NCBI RefSeq assembly: GCF_018919175.1
Contig: NZ_JAHLQL010000001.1
Coordinates: 806,001-870,000, forward strand
Direction of reading: 5' to 3'
DNA: 64,000 bases
Source: Clostridium simiarum
Lineage (GTDB): Bacteria > Bacillota > Clostridia > Clostridiales > Clostridiaceae
The position numbers and the translations under genes were made by a program. Of this stretch, positions 16,845 to 26,927 are shown in pieces. A model generated the notes under the pieces. It made no database searches, had not been told where the DNA came from, and saw nothing but the letters and a program-made list of their open reading frames with translations. Numbering within the stretch: the stretch's first letter is position 1; the number at the start of each line of letters is the position of its first letter.

Positions 16845-18536
16845 CTATACTTTAAATTTAGAAACCTTCTTGTATAGTTCAGATATCATTGAAGATAGTT
16901 CAGATATAGACCCTGAAACTTCTTGAGTAGACGCTGACTGTTCTTCAACTGCTGCTGCAACATTTTGCATATTATCCGCATTACTTTTAGTTATATTCAT
17001 TATATCAGAAAAAACATCTTTTATATTATCAAAATTATTATTTACATCAATTAATATACTATTTGCGTCACCTATTCCTGTTACAGTACTTTTACTTCCC
17101 TTTAGTATAACATAAAGTGTACTTATGGTTTCATTTAAAACTTTAAACTCCTTATCTAATTCTAGAGTAACTTCTTTCATATGATTTTTTATTAAATAAA
17201 CATTTTCTTCAACAGATTTAATAAAAGGTACTATCTGATCTGTTGCCTTTTCAGTTTCTTCTGCTAGTTTTTTTACTTCTCCAGCTACAACAGCAAAGCC
17301 TTTACCCATCTCACCTGCCCTTGCTGCTTCAATTGATGCATTTAATGCTAACAAATTGGTTTGGCTTGATATGTTGTTTATTAGATCAACTATTTTACTT
17401 ATTTCTTTTGAATTATTATCTAATAAATTCATTTTATTATCCATCTCACCTATGGTGTGTTTTAGCAGATCAAGTTGTGCCTTAGTTTCTTCGATTTTTA
17501 TATTTCCATTTTCAGCTTCACTTTGAGATTTATTTGAAATCTCAGATACATTATTTACTATGAAGTTTATTTCTTTTATTTTTTCTGTCATATTCTTAAC
17601 CTTTATAAATAAACTTTCAACTTCATTACTTTGAACATTACTTCCTTCGGATACCTGTTGTGCAGAAAAGGCAATGGTTTCTGTAGCTTGTCCATTTTGA
17701 GCAAATATATCTGATATTTGCTCAGAGGTTTCTTTAGTACTTTCTGAGGTAACAACAACATTTTCAATTATACTGTGCACATTTTCAATAAATAAATTAA
17801 ACCAGTAGGCAAGTTCTCCAACTTCATCCCTATTATTTATAATTATTCTCTGGGTTAAATCCCCTTCTCCATCTGCTATATCTTTCATTCTATTTTTAAG
17901 ATTCTCTATGGGAGCTATAATAGTTTTCTTAATCACTATAAAAGAAACTACAGTAACAATTAGAGAAATTATAAAGAAGACTATGCTTATATTTTTAGAT
18001 ATATATATTTTTTCACTAGATAATTTATCCAAATAATTTACTAAATCATTTATCTCCTTTACTACATCATTTATATTACTATTAATGTGACTAATACTTT
18101 CTATCTGTATATTTTTATCCTCTGTTTGTAATATAACATTATAATTATTTTTCATATCCTTCCATTTCAGGTTAATCTTTTTTAATATATCAATGGACTC
18201 TTTATCTTTAGCTTTTGATAACTTTAATTCTTTATCACCATTTTCTAAGCCATTAAGAATTTTTTCAAAGGTTTCCATCTCATTTAATATATCTTCTTTT
18301 ATTTTAGATTTCATTGAAGAATCAGTTTCATTTATGTATAAGTTAGCCATATAAGAAAGCTTATAGCTTCTCATCCTCTCGCTACCTGAAAGATTAATGG
18401 CAGGTGCATCTCCATTTAATTTTTCAAAGGTATAAAAATTATTACCTATAATAGCTGCAATCAATAATACTAAAAATGCTAATATAGCTATGAGCTTAGT
18501 TTTTATATTTATATTTTTTATATTAAAAAATTTCAT
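16845..18536 (-). CDS. Methyl-accepting chemotaxis protein with a PilJ/NarX-like sensor
   Basis: 563 residues. Membrane helix 1 is at about 13-30, an extracellular helical sensor at about 31-180, helix 2 at about 182-203, then HAMP and a cytoplasmic signalling domain with the conserved hairpin tip (residues near 400: [16 protein letters not shown]). The sensor begins [18 protein letters not shown]. This is the P-box-like motif of type IV pili transducer/nitrate-sensor (PilJ, NarX) N termini, so the ligand may be a small anion. It has its own promoter and a 200-base leader. No che genes are nearby. Confidence 0.92.
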   Translation of the reverse strand: MKFFNIKNINIKTKLIAILAFLVLLIAAIIGNNFYTFEKLNGDAPAINLSGSERMRSYKLSYMANLYINETDSSMKSKIKEDILNEMETFEKILNGLENGDKELKLSKAKDKESIDILKKINLKWKDMKNNYNVILQTEDKNIQIESISHINSNINDVVKEINDLVNYLDKLSSEKIYISKNISIVFFIISLIVTVVSFIVIKKTIIAPIENLKNRMKDIADGEGDLTQRIIINNRDEVGELAYWFNLFIENVHSIIENVVVTSESTKETSEQISDIFAQNGQATETIAFSAQQVSEGSNVQSNEVESLFIKVKNMTEKIKEINFIVNNVSEISNKSQSEAENGNIKIEETKAQLDLLKHTIGEMDNKMNLLDNNSKEISKIVDLINNISSQTNLLALNASIEAARAGEMGKGFAVVAGEVKKLAEETEKATDQIVPFIKSVEENVYLIKNHMKEVTLELDKEFKVLNETISTLYVILKGSKSTVTGIGDANSILIDVNNNFDNIKDVFSDIMNITKSNADNMQNVAAAVEEQSASTQEVSGSISELSSMISELYKKVSKFKV

Positions 18537-18747
18537 GTAATATCTCCTTTTTTATAAATTATCTATATAATGTTGATATTTTTAATTTTAAAATAAATTT
18601 TTTAAATTGTAATACTTTATAAATAAATGCTTATTTTAATATTAATCAACATTTTTATAAAAATCTCCTTTCATATTTTTTCTTTTGTTTTACACTATGT
18701 ACTAGCATATTAAATCCAATTATTATCTTTATAGGTTTTATCCCTAT

Positions 18748-18776
18748 ATTTTAGCAATTACTTTTTTTGCTGTCAA
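18748..18776 (-). promoter_or_regulatory. Sigma-A promoter of the chemoreceptor gene
   Basis: TTGACA (18771-18776), 17-base spacer, TAAAAT (18748-18753). The transcript start would be about 205 bases before the start codon. Confidence 0.65.
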
Positions 18777-18829
18777 TAAGTATTATCATTTAATAAAAAT
18801 TAGTTGAATATTGTAATTATTCAAAAATA

Positions 18830-18864
18830 AAAATCCTGTGAAACATTTAGTTTACAGGATTTTT
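18830..18864 (-). terminator. Terminator of tRNA-Pro
   Basis: AAAATCCTGT pairs with ACAGGATTTT, with inner GAAAC/GTTT pairing. A T-rich tail follows on the minus strand. Confidence 0.8.
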
Positions 18865-18868
18865 ATTT

Positions 18869-18944
18869 TGGTCTGGGTAACAGGATTTGAACCTGCGACC
18901 TCTACAACCCCATTGTAGCGCGCTACCATCTGCGCCATACCCAG
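18869..18944 (-). tRNA. tRNA-Pro (anticodon GGG)
   Basis: 76 bases with encoded CCA. The acceptor stem is CTGGGTA/TACCCAG with discriminator A and C1-G72, as usual for proline. The anticodon stem CTACA/TGTAG holds loop ATGGGGT, anticodon GGG (reads CCC and CCU). The T arm contains GGTTCAAATCC. Confidence 0.95.
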
Positions 18945-19068
18945 ATATTAAGTTTTCTTACACATTAGATTATAAAAGATTATGAAATAAAAATCAAGAT
19001 GCTTCTATTAAATGAAATTTTTACAATCTATTCTATTATTTTTATAAACACTATCTTTTTATTAATAT

Positions 19069-19104
19069 AAAGAAACATAAAACTTTAAAATTTTATGTTT
19101 CTTT
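19069..19104 (-). terminator. Terminator of spoIVA
   Basis: A 14-bp perfect stem AAAGAAACATAAAA/TTTTATGTTTCTTT has an eight-base loop. It lies about 90 bases after the spoIVA stop and has T-rich flanks. Confidence 0.65.
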
Positions 19105-19194
19105 ATTATATAAGTTAATATATAAATTTTTATACTATTAATATGATGTTAATCACATCTATAATAACAATTGCAAAATACTAATTACTTTTGC

Positions 19195-20673
19195 TTAAAG
19201 TATTATGCAAATCAGTCCGCCATTACCTTCGTTTATTATTTTCTGTAATGTTCTTTGAATTTTACTCTGAACATCTTCAGGCATTTTGTATAATTTATTT
19301 TGAAGACCTTCTTTTACTAATACCTCTAATGACTTACCAAACATATTACTCTGCCACATCTTTGAAGGGTCATTTTCAAATTGCTCTAATAAAGATTTAA
19401 CAAGATCTTCACTTTCTTTTTCAGTTCCCATTATAGGAGATATTTCTGTTTGTATATCTGCTTTTATAAAATGAAGTGAAGGAGCACTTGCTTTAAGTTT
19501 TACTCCGTATCTATTACCTTGTTTTACTATCTCTGGCTCTTCAAACTTCATTTCAGACAATTGAGGCGCTACTAGCCCATATCCTGTATCTTTTACATCT
19601 TTTAATGCATTGGAAACTTTATCATACTCTACCTTTGCCTCATGAAGCTCCCTCATTATAGTTAAAAGCTCGTCTTCTCCTCTTATTGTTGAGTCACAGA
19701 TTTCACTAAGGATATCGTAGAATATTCCACCCTTTGGATTCATAGTAACTCTAGCTATTCCTTCACCCATATTCATTTCATCAATTAAAGCACTTTGAAG
19801 GAACTCCTCTTCTTTTACTCCATCTAATACTCTTTTTATATCTCTTACCTTATATACATTTTTACACATATCTTTTATTATGTTCAAAAAATTCACTTTA
19901 AGCCAATGAGTTCCTTCAAGCTTTTCTATCCAATGTGGCATATCTATATTTATTTCTTTAATAGGAAACTCTTTTAGTACTCTTTGGAATAGATTCATCA
20001 TATCTTCTTCCTTCATGTTTAACACATCAATGGTTTGAACAGGTACATCATATTTTTCTTCTAGTTCTTTTCTTAGAGCTATAGTTTCAGGCGAATATGC
20101 TCTAGATGAGTTTAAAACCATTATAAATGGTTTATTCATATTTTTTAGCTCTTCTACTACCCTTTCTTCTGCCTCTATATATTCATCTCTACTTATATCA
20201 GTTATAGAGCCATCAGTAGTTATTAAAAGTCCTATGGTTGAATGCTCTGTAATAACCTTTTTAGTGCCTATTTCTGCGGCTTCTTCAAAGGGTATTGCAT
20301 AATCATACCAAGGGGTAGTTACCATTTTAGCTTCTTCTCCTTCTTTATACCCTAGGGCTCCCTTTACAATGTATCCAACACAGTCTACCATCCTAACTTT
20401 AAATTTTATTCCATCATCTAAAGCTATCTCTATAGCTTCATTAGGAACAAATTTAGGTTCTGTTGTATGAATACTTTTTCCTGAGGAGCTTTGAGGAAGT
20501 TCGTCCTTTGCTCTTTGTTTTTTATATGCATTTTCAATCTTAGGAATTACCATAGTATCCATGAATCTTTTTATAAAGGTTGATTTACCAGTTCTAACTG
20601 GGCCTACAACTCCAACATAGATATCACCTTGAGTTCTTTCAGATATATCTTTGTATATATTAAAATTCTCCAA
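19195..20673 (-). CDS. spoIVA: Stage IV sporulation protein A, spore-coat basement ATPase
   Basis: 492 residues, nearly the length of Bacillus SpoIVA, and collinear with it from ISERTQGDIY to the C-terminal GGLICIIL. The Walker A motif GPVRTGKST is at about 24-32. The protein polymerises with ATP hydrolysis on the outer forespore membrane and anchors the coat; the C-terminal end is needed for that localisation. The start is TTG 20673, right after GGGAGGGTAGGAA. In other species sigma-E drives the gene, but I see no convincing sigma-E promoter in the 100 bases upstream. gpsA ends in a terminator just before it, so it is transcribed alone. Confidence 0.96.
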   Translation of the reverse strand: MENFNIYKDISERTQGDIYVGVVGPVRTGKSTFIKRFMDTMVIPKIENAYKKQRAKDELPQSSSGKSIHTTEPKFVPNEAIEIALDDGIKFKVRMVDCVGYIVKGALGYKEGEEAKMVTTPWYDYAIPFEEAAEIGTKKVITEHSTIGLLITTDGSITDISRDEYIEAEERVVEELKNMNKPFIMVLNSSRAYSPETIALRKELEEKYDVPVQTIDVLNMKEEDMMNLFQRVLKEFPIKEINIDMPHWIEKLEGTHWLKVNFLNIIKDMCKNVYKVRDIKRVLDGVKEEEFLQSALIDEMNMGEGIARVTMNPKGGIFYDILSEICDSTIRGEDELLTIMRELHEAKVEYDKVSNALKDVKDTGYGLVAPQLSEMKFEEPEIVKQGNRYGVKLKASAPSLHFIKADIQTEISPIMGTEKESEDLVKSLLEQFENDPSKMWQSNMFGKSLEVLVKEGLQNKLYKMPEDVQSKIQRTLQKIINEGNGGLICIIL

Positions 20674-20748
20674 TTCCTACCCTCCCAAACTATATATTAA
20701 CAATATATATATATTGGTATTTCTCTCTCTTTATTACTAGTAAAGAAA

Positions 20749-20777
20749 AAAAGAAGACTAAAATTAAGTCTTCTTTT
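20749..20777 (-). terminator. Terminator of the der-gpsA unit
   Basis: AAAAGAAGACT (20749-20759) pairs with AGTCTTCTTTT (20767-20777) around a seven-base loop. On the minus strand TTTTTTTC follows. The stem overlaps the gpsA stop codon. Confidence 0.8.
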
Positions 20778-21768
20778 AATAAGTTTCACTTTTTTTATCT
20801 CTTTCCATTAATTCTTTAACCCCTTCTTCAGGGTTTTTGTTTTTAAAGAGTACTTTATATAGTATATCTGTTATAGGCATGGATATTTTTAAATCTTCCT
20901 TTAATTCATAAAAGGTTTTGCAAGCTTTTATTCCTTCTACTACCATACCTACTTCTTCTATAGCTTCATCCATGGTTTTTCCTTTACCTATTAATATGCC
21001 AGCTCTTCTATTTCTACTATGGAGAGAAGTGCAAGTAACTATTAAGTCTCCCATACCTGTTAGACCAAAAAATGTTTCTTTTCTTCCTCCAAGACTTTCT
21101 CCAATTTTCATAATTTCATGCATACCTCTTGTCATAAGAGCTGCCTTTGCATTATCTCCATATCCTATACCATCAGCTATACCTGCTGCTAAAGCTATTA
21201 TGTTCTTTACAGCTCCACCGATTTCAACTCCAATTAGATCATCATTTGTATATACTCTAAGGTTAGGTGTAAAAAATAAATCTTGAACTTGTTCTGCCTT
21301 TTCCATATCTTTAGAGCTTACTACTACTGTAGTGGGTATATCTATAGAAACTTCCTCTGCATGACTAGGTCCTGAAAATACTACAATAGGATTTTTTAAT
21401 TCTTCCTCTATAACCTGTGACAGTCTCTTATAACTGCCATCCTCAATGCCCTTTGCGATGCTTATTACCACTGCTTCTTTTGAAATAAATGTACTTATAG
21501 TCTTTGAAATTTCTCTTATAGCGTGGGAAGGTACTGCTAAAACTACAAATTCAGCACCTTCTACTGCATATTTCATATCATTTGTAGCAATTATATTTTT
21601 AGGGAATTTCAGTCCCTTCAAATATTTACTATTTTCTCTAGTATTATTTATATCTTCCATAACAGATTTTTTTCTGTCCCAAATTACTATATCATTACCT
21701 TTTTTAGCTAGAAGTATACTTAAAGCGCTACCAAAACTTCCTCCTCCTAAGAAGGCTATTTTGCTCAT
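20776..21768 (-). CDS. gpsA: Glycerol-3-phosphate dehydrogenase [NAD(P)+]
   Basis: 330 residues, standard GpsA length. The Rossmann motif GGGSFGSAL is at about 8-16 and the catalytic lysine lies in [13 protein letters not shown]. The [13 protein letters not shown] segment is characteristic. It reduces dihydroxyacetone phosphate to sn-glycerol 3-phosphate for phospholipid synthesis in the cytoplasm. It starts two bases after the der stop, with AAGGAAGG as ribosome-binding site, so it is translationally linked to der. Confidence 0.96.
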   Translation of the reverse strand: MSKIAFLGGGSFGSALSILLAKKGNDIVIWDRKKSVMEDINNTRENSKYLKGLKFPKNIIATNDMKYAVEGAEFVVLAVPSHAIREISKTISTFISKEAVVISIAKGIEDGSYKRLSQVIEEELKNPIVVFSGPSHAEEVSIDIPTTVVVSSKDMEKAEQVQDLFFTPNLRVYTNDDLIGVEIGGAVKNIIALAAGIADGIGYGDNAKAALMTRGMHEIMKIGESLGGRKETFFGLTGMGDLIVTCTSLHSRNRRAGILIGKGKTMDEAIEEVGMVVEGIKACKTFYELKEDLKISMPITDILYKVLFKNKNPEEGVKELMERDKKSETY

Positions 21769-21770
21769 AG

Positions 21771-23087
21771 CTATTCCTTCCTTTCTCTAAATTCTAATTT
21801 AATACCTGTTCCTTCAAAGTCAAAACTTGCTCTTAATTGATTTTCTAAATATCTTTGGTAAGAGAAGTGTAAGGTTCCAGGGTCATTTACAAAGAATACG
21901 AAAGTAGGTGGCTTTGTACCTATTTGTGTAACATAAAATATCTTTAATCTCTTAAGCCCAACTACAGGTGGCTCTTTCATAAGTACTGCCCTACTTATAA
22001 CTTCATTTAATATACCTGTAGTTATTCTCTTTGAATAATTGTCATAGCATTTTTTTGCCATCTCTAAAACCTTGTGAGTTCTTTGTCCTGTTAAAGCTGA
22101 AATAAACAAATAAGGTGCATAATTAATAAATGATACTTTTGATGCTATTTCTTTTTTGAACTTTTCCATAGTTTTATCATCTTTTTCAATAAGATCCCAC
22201 TTATTAACTATTATCATTATAGCTTTATTTAATTCATGAGCATAACCTATAATTTTTTCATCCTGTTCAGTTACGCCTTCTTGTGCATCTATCATAAGTA
22301 TACACACATCAGATCTTTCTATAGAGGTAAGAGTTCTTATAACGCTATATCTTTCGATTTCTTCTTTAACCTTACTCTTTCTTCTAAGTCCAGCAGTATC
22401 TACTAATATAAACTTTCCTAAATCGCTTTCTAGGTAACTATCTATAGAATCTCTTGTAGTTCCAGGAATATCACTTACAATAACTCTATCCTCTCCTAAA
22501 AGCTTGTTTATTAGTGATGATTTACCAACGTTAGGTTTTCCTATCATTGCAATCCTTATGTACTCATCCTCTTCAGAGTCAAAATCCTCATCTTTAAAGT
22601 GTTCAACTACTCTATCTAACATATCTCCAAGTCCTAAGCCCTGAGATGCAGATATAGTTATTGGATCTCCTATTCCTAAATTATAAAACTCATAAGCATT
22701 ATTCTCTTCTTTAAGTGAATCTACTTTATTTACTACAAGTACTATAGGCTTTTTACTCCTTCTAAGCATTTGAGCTACTTCACTATCTGCTGCTGTAAGT
22801 CCTTCTTTTCCATCTACTATAAATACTATTACATTAGCAGTTTCTATGGCAATTTGAGCTTGCCTTCTCATTTGTGCAATTATAACATCATCACTTTCTG
22901 GTTCTATTCCACCAGTATCAATCATTGTAAAATTATATCTTAACCACTCTGCCTCCGCATATATTCTATCTCTAGTTACTCCTGGAGTATCTTCTATTAT
23001 AGAAATTCTTTTTCCTGCTAATTTGTTAAATAATGTTGACTTCCCTACATTTGGCCTACCTACTATTGCAACTATTGGTTTTCCCAT
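21771..23087 (-). CDS. der: Ribosome-assembly GTPase Der (EngA)
   Basis: 438 residues with two GTPase domains in tandem: GRPNVGKST near residue 9 and GKPNVGKSS near residue 183. Each is followed by DTPG/DIPG and NKxD motifs. A KH-like C-terminal domain ends in basic residues. It acts in maturation of the 50S ribosomal subunit. It lies between the DUF512 gene (three bases upstream) and gpsA, in one transcript from the promoter at 24440-24468. Confidence 0.97.
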   Translation of the reverse strand: MGKPIVAIVGRPNVGKSTLFNKLAGKRISIIEDTPGVTRDRIYAEAEWLRYNFTMIDTGGIEPESDDVIIAQMRRQAQIAIETANVIVFIVDGKEGLTAADSEVAQMLRRSKKPIVLVVNKVDSLKEENNAYEFYNLGIGDPITISASQGLGLGDMLDRVVEHFKDEDFDSEEDEYIRIAMIGKPNVGKSSLINKLLGEDRVIVSDIPGTTRDSIDSYLESDLGKFILVDTAGLRRKSKVKEEIERYSVIRTLTSIERSDVCILMIDAQEGVTEQDEKIIGYAHELNKAIMIIVNKWDLIEKDDKTMEKFKKEIASKVSFINYAPYLFISALTGQRTHKVLEMAKKCYDNYSKRITTGILNEVISRAVLMKEPPVVGLKRLKIFYVTQIGTKPPTFVFFVNDPGTLHFSYQRYLENQLRASFDFEGTGIKLEFRERKE

Positions 23088-23090
23088 TTT

Positions 23091-24404
23091 TTACTCCTCC
23101 TTACAATTACTATTTATTATGTCTATAAGATCTTCTCCTGTATAATTACAAACTAATATATTTCTTTTTAATTCTCCCTCCATCTGCTTTAAGGTAACAT
23201 CGTCTAAAAATATCTCTTCACCACTTTTAAGCATATTTTTTGAAATTATTAAATAATCTCCTAGTTCCCTTTCCTTTAATGCATCTATTATATCTTTTCC
23301 TGTTAAGAGCCCTGCTACTGTTATAGTATTTCCAAAAAACTTATTCATAATCTTTTCTACTTTTATATCTATTTTAGGATTTTTCTTCATTATACACTGT
23401 GCTGCACTTTGGATTTCTTCATAGGCAGAAGCGCCAGTGGCAATAGTAAAACTACCTTTTTTATCTTTATTTAATTTTGATAAATCTCTTTTTATAGTAT
23501 CCCTAAAAAACCGTATCATTCCTACACCATCTTCTAATTGTGTGAATCCGGAATAAAACTCTGACTCTGGTACATCCATTCCAGCCATTACATAGAACTC
23601 ATCAGAAAGTCTTATAAAAGGTTCTCCAATTTCAGATTTATATCTATCTTGTAGCTGTTTTATAGTATTTATTTCTTCTATAGCAGACTCTTTATCATAT
23701 AATTTTAAAGGAAATAATCCTTCTCTATGCATGGTAACTCCTACTGGAACTACCGCAACATTTTCAACTGATGGTGAAAGTTTATAAAGATCCTCAATAG
23801 TATTAATTAATTCTTTTCCATTATTAATACCAGGGCAACTAACTATTTGACAGTTCATCTGTATCCCTGCCTCTGAAAGCCTTTTAAGCCTATGATATAT
23901 GTCCCCTGCAAATCTATTATTTAACATCTTCTTTCTTAATTCACCATTAGTGGTATGTACTGATATATTAATAGGACTAATCCTATATCTTATAATTCTA
24001 TCAATATCATCATCCTTCATATTAGTTAAGGTTACAAAATTCCCCTGCAAAAAAGAAAGTCTTGAATCATCATCTTTAAAATAAAGTGATTCTCTCATAT
24101 CCTTAGGCAATTGATCTATAAAGCAGAATACACACTTATTGCTACAGCTCCTTGCATTATCCATTATAGCTTCTTCAAATTCTATACCTAACTTTTCATC
24201 ATAATCTTTTTCTATTTCAAGAACCCACTCTTCTCCATCTGGCTTTTCTATTTCTATCTCTACATATTCATCAGCCATTAAAAATCTATAATCTATTATG
24301 TCTTTTATGCTATTTCCATTAATGCTAATTATCCTATCTCCAACTTCTATACCTAACTCTTCTGCTATACTATCTTCTAACACTTTGGATATTTTTGTAT
24401 TCAT
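23091..24404 (-). CDS. PDZ plus radical-SAM-like DUF512 protein
   Basis: 437 residues. The N-terminal 65 residues look like a PDZ domain (SIAEELGIEVGDRIISING). After that comes the cysteine pattern CSNKCVFC (Cys87, Cys91, Cys94), a CxxxCxxC iron-sulfur site as in radical SAM enzymes. The DUF512 domain forms the C-terminal part. Proteins of this architecture are widespread in clostridia next to der, and their reaction is unknown. No signal peptide is seen. It heads the DUF512-der-gpsA unit. Confidence 0.9.
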   Translation of the reverse strand: MNTKISKVLEDSIAEELGIEVGDRIISINGNSIKDIIDYRFLMADEYVEIEIEKPDGEEWVLEIEKDYDEKLGIEFEEAIMDNARSCSNKCVFCFIDQLPKDMRESLYFKDDDSRLSFLQGNFVTLTNMKDDDIDRIIRYRISPINISVHTTNGELRKKMLNNRFAGDIYHRLKRLSEAGIQMNCQIVSCPGINNGKELINTIEDLYKLSPSVENVAVVPVGVTMHREGLFPLKLYDKESAIEEINTIKQLQDRYKSEIGEPFIRLSDEFYVMAGMDVPESEFYSGFTQLEDGVGMIRFFRDTIKRDLSKLNKDKKGSFTIATGASAYEEIQSAAQCIMKKNPKIDIKVEKIMNKFFGNTITVAGLLTGKDIIDALKERELGDYLIISKNMLKSGEEIFLDDVTLKQMEGELKRNILVCNYTGEDLIDIINSNCKEE

Positions 24405-24439
24405 TTTTCCACTCCTAATTTTTTTGCTATCAATTAGTT

Positions 24440-24468
24440 ATATTACATTAATTGGCCTTTATAGTCAA
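24440..24468 (-). promoter_or_regulatory. Sigma-A promoter of the DUF512-der-gpsA unit
   Basis: TTGACT (24463-24468), 17-base spacer, TAATAT (24440-24445). The -35 region directly abuts the U-tract of the phoU terminator. Confidence 0.7.
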
Positions 24469-24474
24469 TAAAAT

Positions 24475-24542
24475 AAGAGAGCATAGGAAAAAGTAATTTC
24501 ACATGTTTCCATGATAAGATAACTACTTTAAGATACTCTCTT
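24475..24542 (-). terminator. Branched terminator of the pst-phoU operon
   Basis: The outer stem AAGAGAGTAT/ATGCTCTCTT (24475-24484 with 24533-24542) encloses GTAGTT/AATTAC pairing and a CATG-GAAA-CATG hairpin on the minus strand. TTATTTTATTG follows. Confidence 0.65.
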
Positions 24543-24604
24543 TAAATATTAATTTAAATTATCACTATAAAATATATTATATAACTTATAACATATTTTA
24601 TCTA

Positions 24605-25261
24605 CTAATCATTTAAATCTACAGTTTCTCCTGTAACTAAATAAATAGTCCATTCACATATATTTGTTACATGATCAGCTATTCTTTCAAGAAATTTACA
24701 CACAAATAAAAATTGAGTGGCTTGCCCTACATTACTCTTATCATTTCTCATATAATCCAAAAGCTCTGTAAATACATTCCTATATATATCATCAATTTCA
24801 TCGTCTCTTTTACATATAGCATATGCTTTATCCACATCCGCTTCTATATAGGCATCTAGAGAATCTTTTATCATGTCTTGAACAATTGCGGCCATCTTTG
24901 GAATATCCACTAATTCTTTTAAATATTTTTCTCCTTTTAATCTTTTTACTATCTTTGCAATATCTACAGCATGATCAGCCATTCTCTCTAAGTCTGTAAC
25001 TATTTTTGTTGTTGTAAATATATTTCTAAGATCTTTTGCTAAAGGTTGTTGCATAGCTATTAATTTAACACATCTATCTTCCACTTCTCTTTGAAGCTCA
25101 TCAGCTATATCATCATTTTTTATTACCTCACAGGCAAGAACCTCATCTTGTTCAACAAGAGCCTTTATAGATAAATGTATCTGTTTTTCAACAATGCTTC
25201 CCATTCTTAAAACTTCCCTATGAAGGTTTGCTAAGTCTGTATCAAAGGATCTTCTTGTCAT
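24605..25261 (-). CDS. phoU: Phosphate-uptake regulator PhoU
   Basis: 218 residues, an all-helical protein with two PhoU repeats; each has the ExxxD metal-site pattern (QREVEDRCVKL, DEIDDIYRNVF). It links the Pst transporter to PhoR and keeps the Pho response off when phosphate is plentiful. ATG 25261 is preferred over the GTG nine bases earlier, because that GTG is part of the ribosome-binding site GAGGTGAT. It is the last gene of pstSCAB-phoU. Confidence 0.95.
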   Translation of the reverse strand: MTRRSFDTDLANLHREVLRMGSIVEKQIHLSIKALVEQDEVLACEVIKNDDIADELQREVEDRCVKLIAMQQPLAKDLRNIFTTTKIVTDLERMADHAVDIAKIVKRLKGEKYLKELVDIPKMAAIVQDMIKDSLDAYIEADVDKAYAICKRDDEIDDIYRNVFTELLDYMRNDKSNVGQATQFLFVCKFLERIADHVTNICEWTIYLVTGETVDLND

Positions 25262-25282
25262 AAATATCACCTCATTTTAAAT

Positions 25283-26032
25283 TTAACCAAATCTACCTGT
25301 TATATAATCCTCTGTTCTTTTATCCTTAGGTCTGTGGAATATATCCTCTGTCTTGCCATACTCTATGACTTCTCCTGAAAGGAAAAATGCGGTGTTATCT
25401 GATATTCTCCCCGCCTGCTGCATATTATGTGTAACTATAATAACTGTATAATCTTTTTTTAATGTATCCATTAATTCTTCTATTTTTAAAGTTGAGATAG
25501 GATCCAATGCAGATGTAGGTTCATCCATAAGTAATACCTCTGGTTCTACAGCTAAAGTTCTAGCTATGCAAAGTCTTTGTTGCTGTCCTCCAGATAACCC
25601 TAATGCATTCTTTTTTAGTCTATCTTTAACTTCATCCCAAAGCACTGAACCTTTTAAGCTTTTTTCCACTATTTCATCAAGCTTTGATTTATTTTTTATT
25701 CCATGAATTCGAGGACCATATGCTATATTATCATAAATAGACATAGCAAAAGGATTTGGTTTTTGGAACACCATTCCTATTCTTTTTCTTAGTTCAATCA
25801 CATCATAATCATCATATATGTTTTTATTTTCAAATAAAACCTGGCCTTCAATTTTTACTGAATCAATTAAATCATTCATCCTATTAATAGTTCTTAAAAA
25901 AGTAGATTTACCACAACCAGAAGGCCCAATAAGAGCTGTAACCGTATTTTTTTCCATATCTAAATTTATCTTCTTTAAGGCTTGAGCATTGCCATAGAAT
26001 AGATTAAGATCTTTTGTTTCAATTATATTCAT
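25283..26032 (-). CDS. pstB: Phosphate ABC transporter ATP-binding protein PstB
   Basis: 249 residues. Walker [10 protein letters not shown], signature LSGGQQQR and Walker [13 protein letters not shown] are all intact. The [12 protein letters not shown] segment is specific to PstB. It hydrolyses ATP on the inner face of the membrane for high-affinity phosphate import. I start it at ATG 26032 with GGGGG upstream, 12 codons inside the longest frame. This removes an otherwise odd overlap with pstA and leaves a 10-base gap. Confidence 0.96.
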   Translation of the reverse strand: MNIIETKDLNLFYGNAQALKKINLDMEKNTVTALIGPSGCGKSTFLRTINRMNDLIDSVKIEGQVLFENKNIYDDYDVIELRKRIGMVFQKPNPFAMSIYDNIAYGPRIHGIKNKSKLDEIVEKSLKGSVLWDEVKDRLKKNALGLSGGQQQRLCIARTLAVEPEVLLMDEPTSALDPISTLKIEELMDTLKKDYTVIIVTHNMQQAGRISDNTAFFLSGEVIEYGKTEDIFHRPKDKRTEDYITGRFG

Positions 26033-26042
26033 GATAGTCCCC

Positions 26043-26927
26043 CTATCTCTTTCCAGTATAAGATTCATATATCTTTTTACCTAATATTCTTGCTGAAAAA
26101 TTAAATATCAGTACCATTAAAACTAATACTGCTGAAGCCCCATTAGCTACCCTAGAAGCATCTGGAAGCATTCCCTCTGAGTTTACCTTCCATATATAAA
26201 CAGCAAGTGTTTCAGCTGATCTGGTTAAGGCAAAGGGTGATGCCTTATCTATAAGACTTATGTTGCTAAAATTTAATGGATAAGCGCTCATCCCAGCTGT
26301 ATATATTAGAGCAGCAGCTTCTCCAAATATTCTTCCAGACGCTAATATTACTCCTGTTAAAATTTGTGGCATAGCGATTGGTAGTATAACTCTTCTTATA
26401 GTCTGCCATTTAGTAGCTCCTAACCCTAAACTTGCCTCTTTAACTCCTTTAGATGCTGCTTTTATAGCATTTTCACATACTCTTGTCATTGAAGAAAGAT
26501 TAAGTATGGTTATAGCAAGAGCTCCCGCTATTAGTGAATATCCCCATTTTGCCATTTGCACAAAAACTATAAGTCCAAACAACCCTACTACTATAGATGG
26601 AAGTGAAGCCATAGTTTCAATAGAAAGCCTTATTGCATCTAGCATTCTTCCTTCTTTAGCATATTCGGCAAGATATATTCCAGCACCTATACCTAGTGGC
26701 ACTGTAAAAATTAAAGTTACAATAAGCAGATAAAAGGAATTAAATAATTGAGGGCCTATACCCCCACCAGCTTCAGTAAATTTAGGTTCTCCAAATATGA
26801 AGGATGGTGTTAATGCACTTTTGCCTTTTATTAATATATACGAAATAAATCCTACTAATAGTAATATTACAAAACTTGAAATTATATATAAAATTATAGT
26901 AGCTATTTTGTCCTTAGTTTTTTCCAT
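26043..26927 (-). CDS. pstA: Phosphate ABC transporter permease PstA
   Basis: 294 residues with six membrane spans and the EAA loop near [20 protein letters not shown], which contacts PstB. It forms the phosphate channel with PstC. Its ATG overlaps the pstC stop by one base (TAATG), which indicates coupled translation. Confidence 0.95.
   Translation of the reverse strand: MEKTKDKIATIILYIISSFVILLLVGFISYILIKGKSALTPSFIFGEPKFTEAGGGIGPQLFNSFYLLIVTLIFTVPLGIGAGIYLAEYAKEGRMLDAIRLSIETMASLPSIVVGLFGLIVFVQMAKWGYSLIAGALAITILNLSSMTRVCENAIKAASKGVKEASLGLGATKWQTIRRVILPIAMPQILTGVILASGRIFGEAAALIYTAGMSAYPLNFSNISLIDKASPFALTRSAETLAVYIWKVNSEGMLPDASRVANGASAVLVLMVLIFNFSARILGKKIYESYTGKR

Larger units (their letters stand above)
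18537..18868 (-). other. Long leader of the chemoreceptor gene and tRNA-Pro terminator
   Basis: A 332-base gap. It holds the chemoreceptor promoter (18748-18776), about 205 bases of AT-rich leader and the tRNA-Pro terminator. In the leader, AAAGGAG followed by ATG at about 18659 opens an 11-codon frame (MLINIKISIYL then stop). I see no cyclic-di-GMP riboswitch signature here. Confidence 0.4.

Noticed and set aside
18537..18868. Possible cyclic-di-GMP riboswitch before the chemoreceptor gene.
   Set aside because: The region is almost pure A/T and lacks the conserved GEMM core sequences.
20674..20760. Sigma-E promoter before spoIVA.
   Set aside because: Only weak partial matches in a TA-repeat stretch; nothing close to the CATACAnT -10 box.
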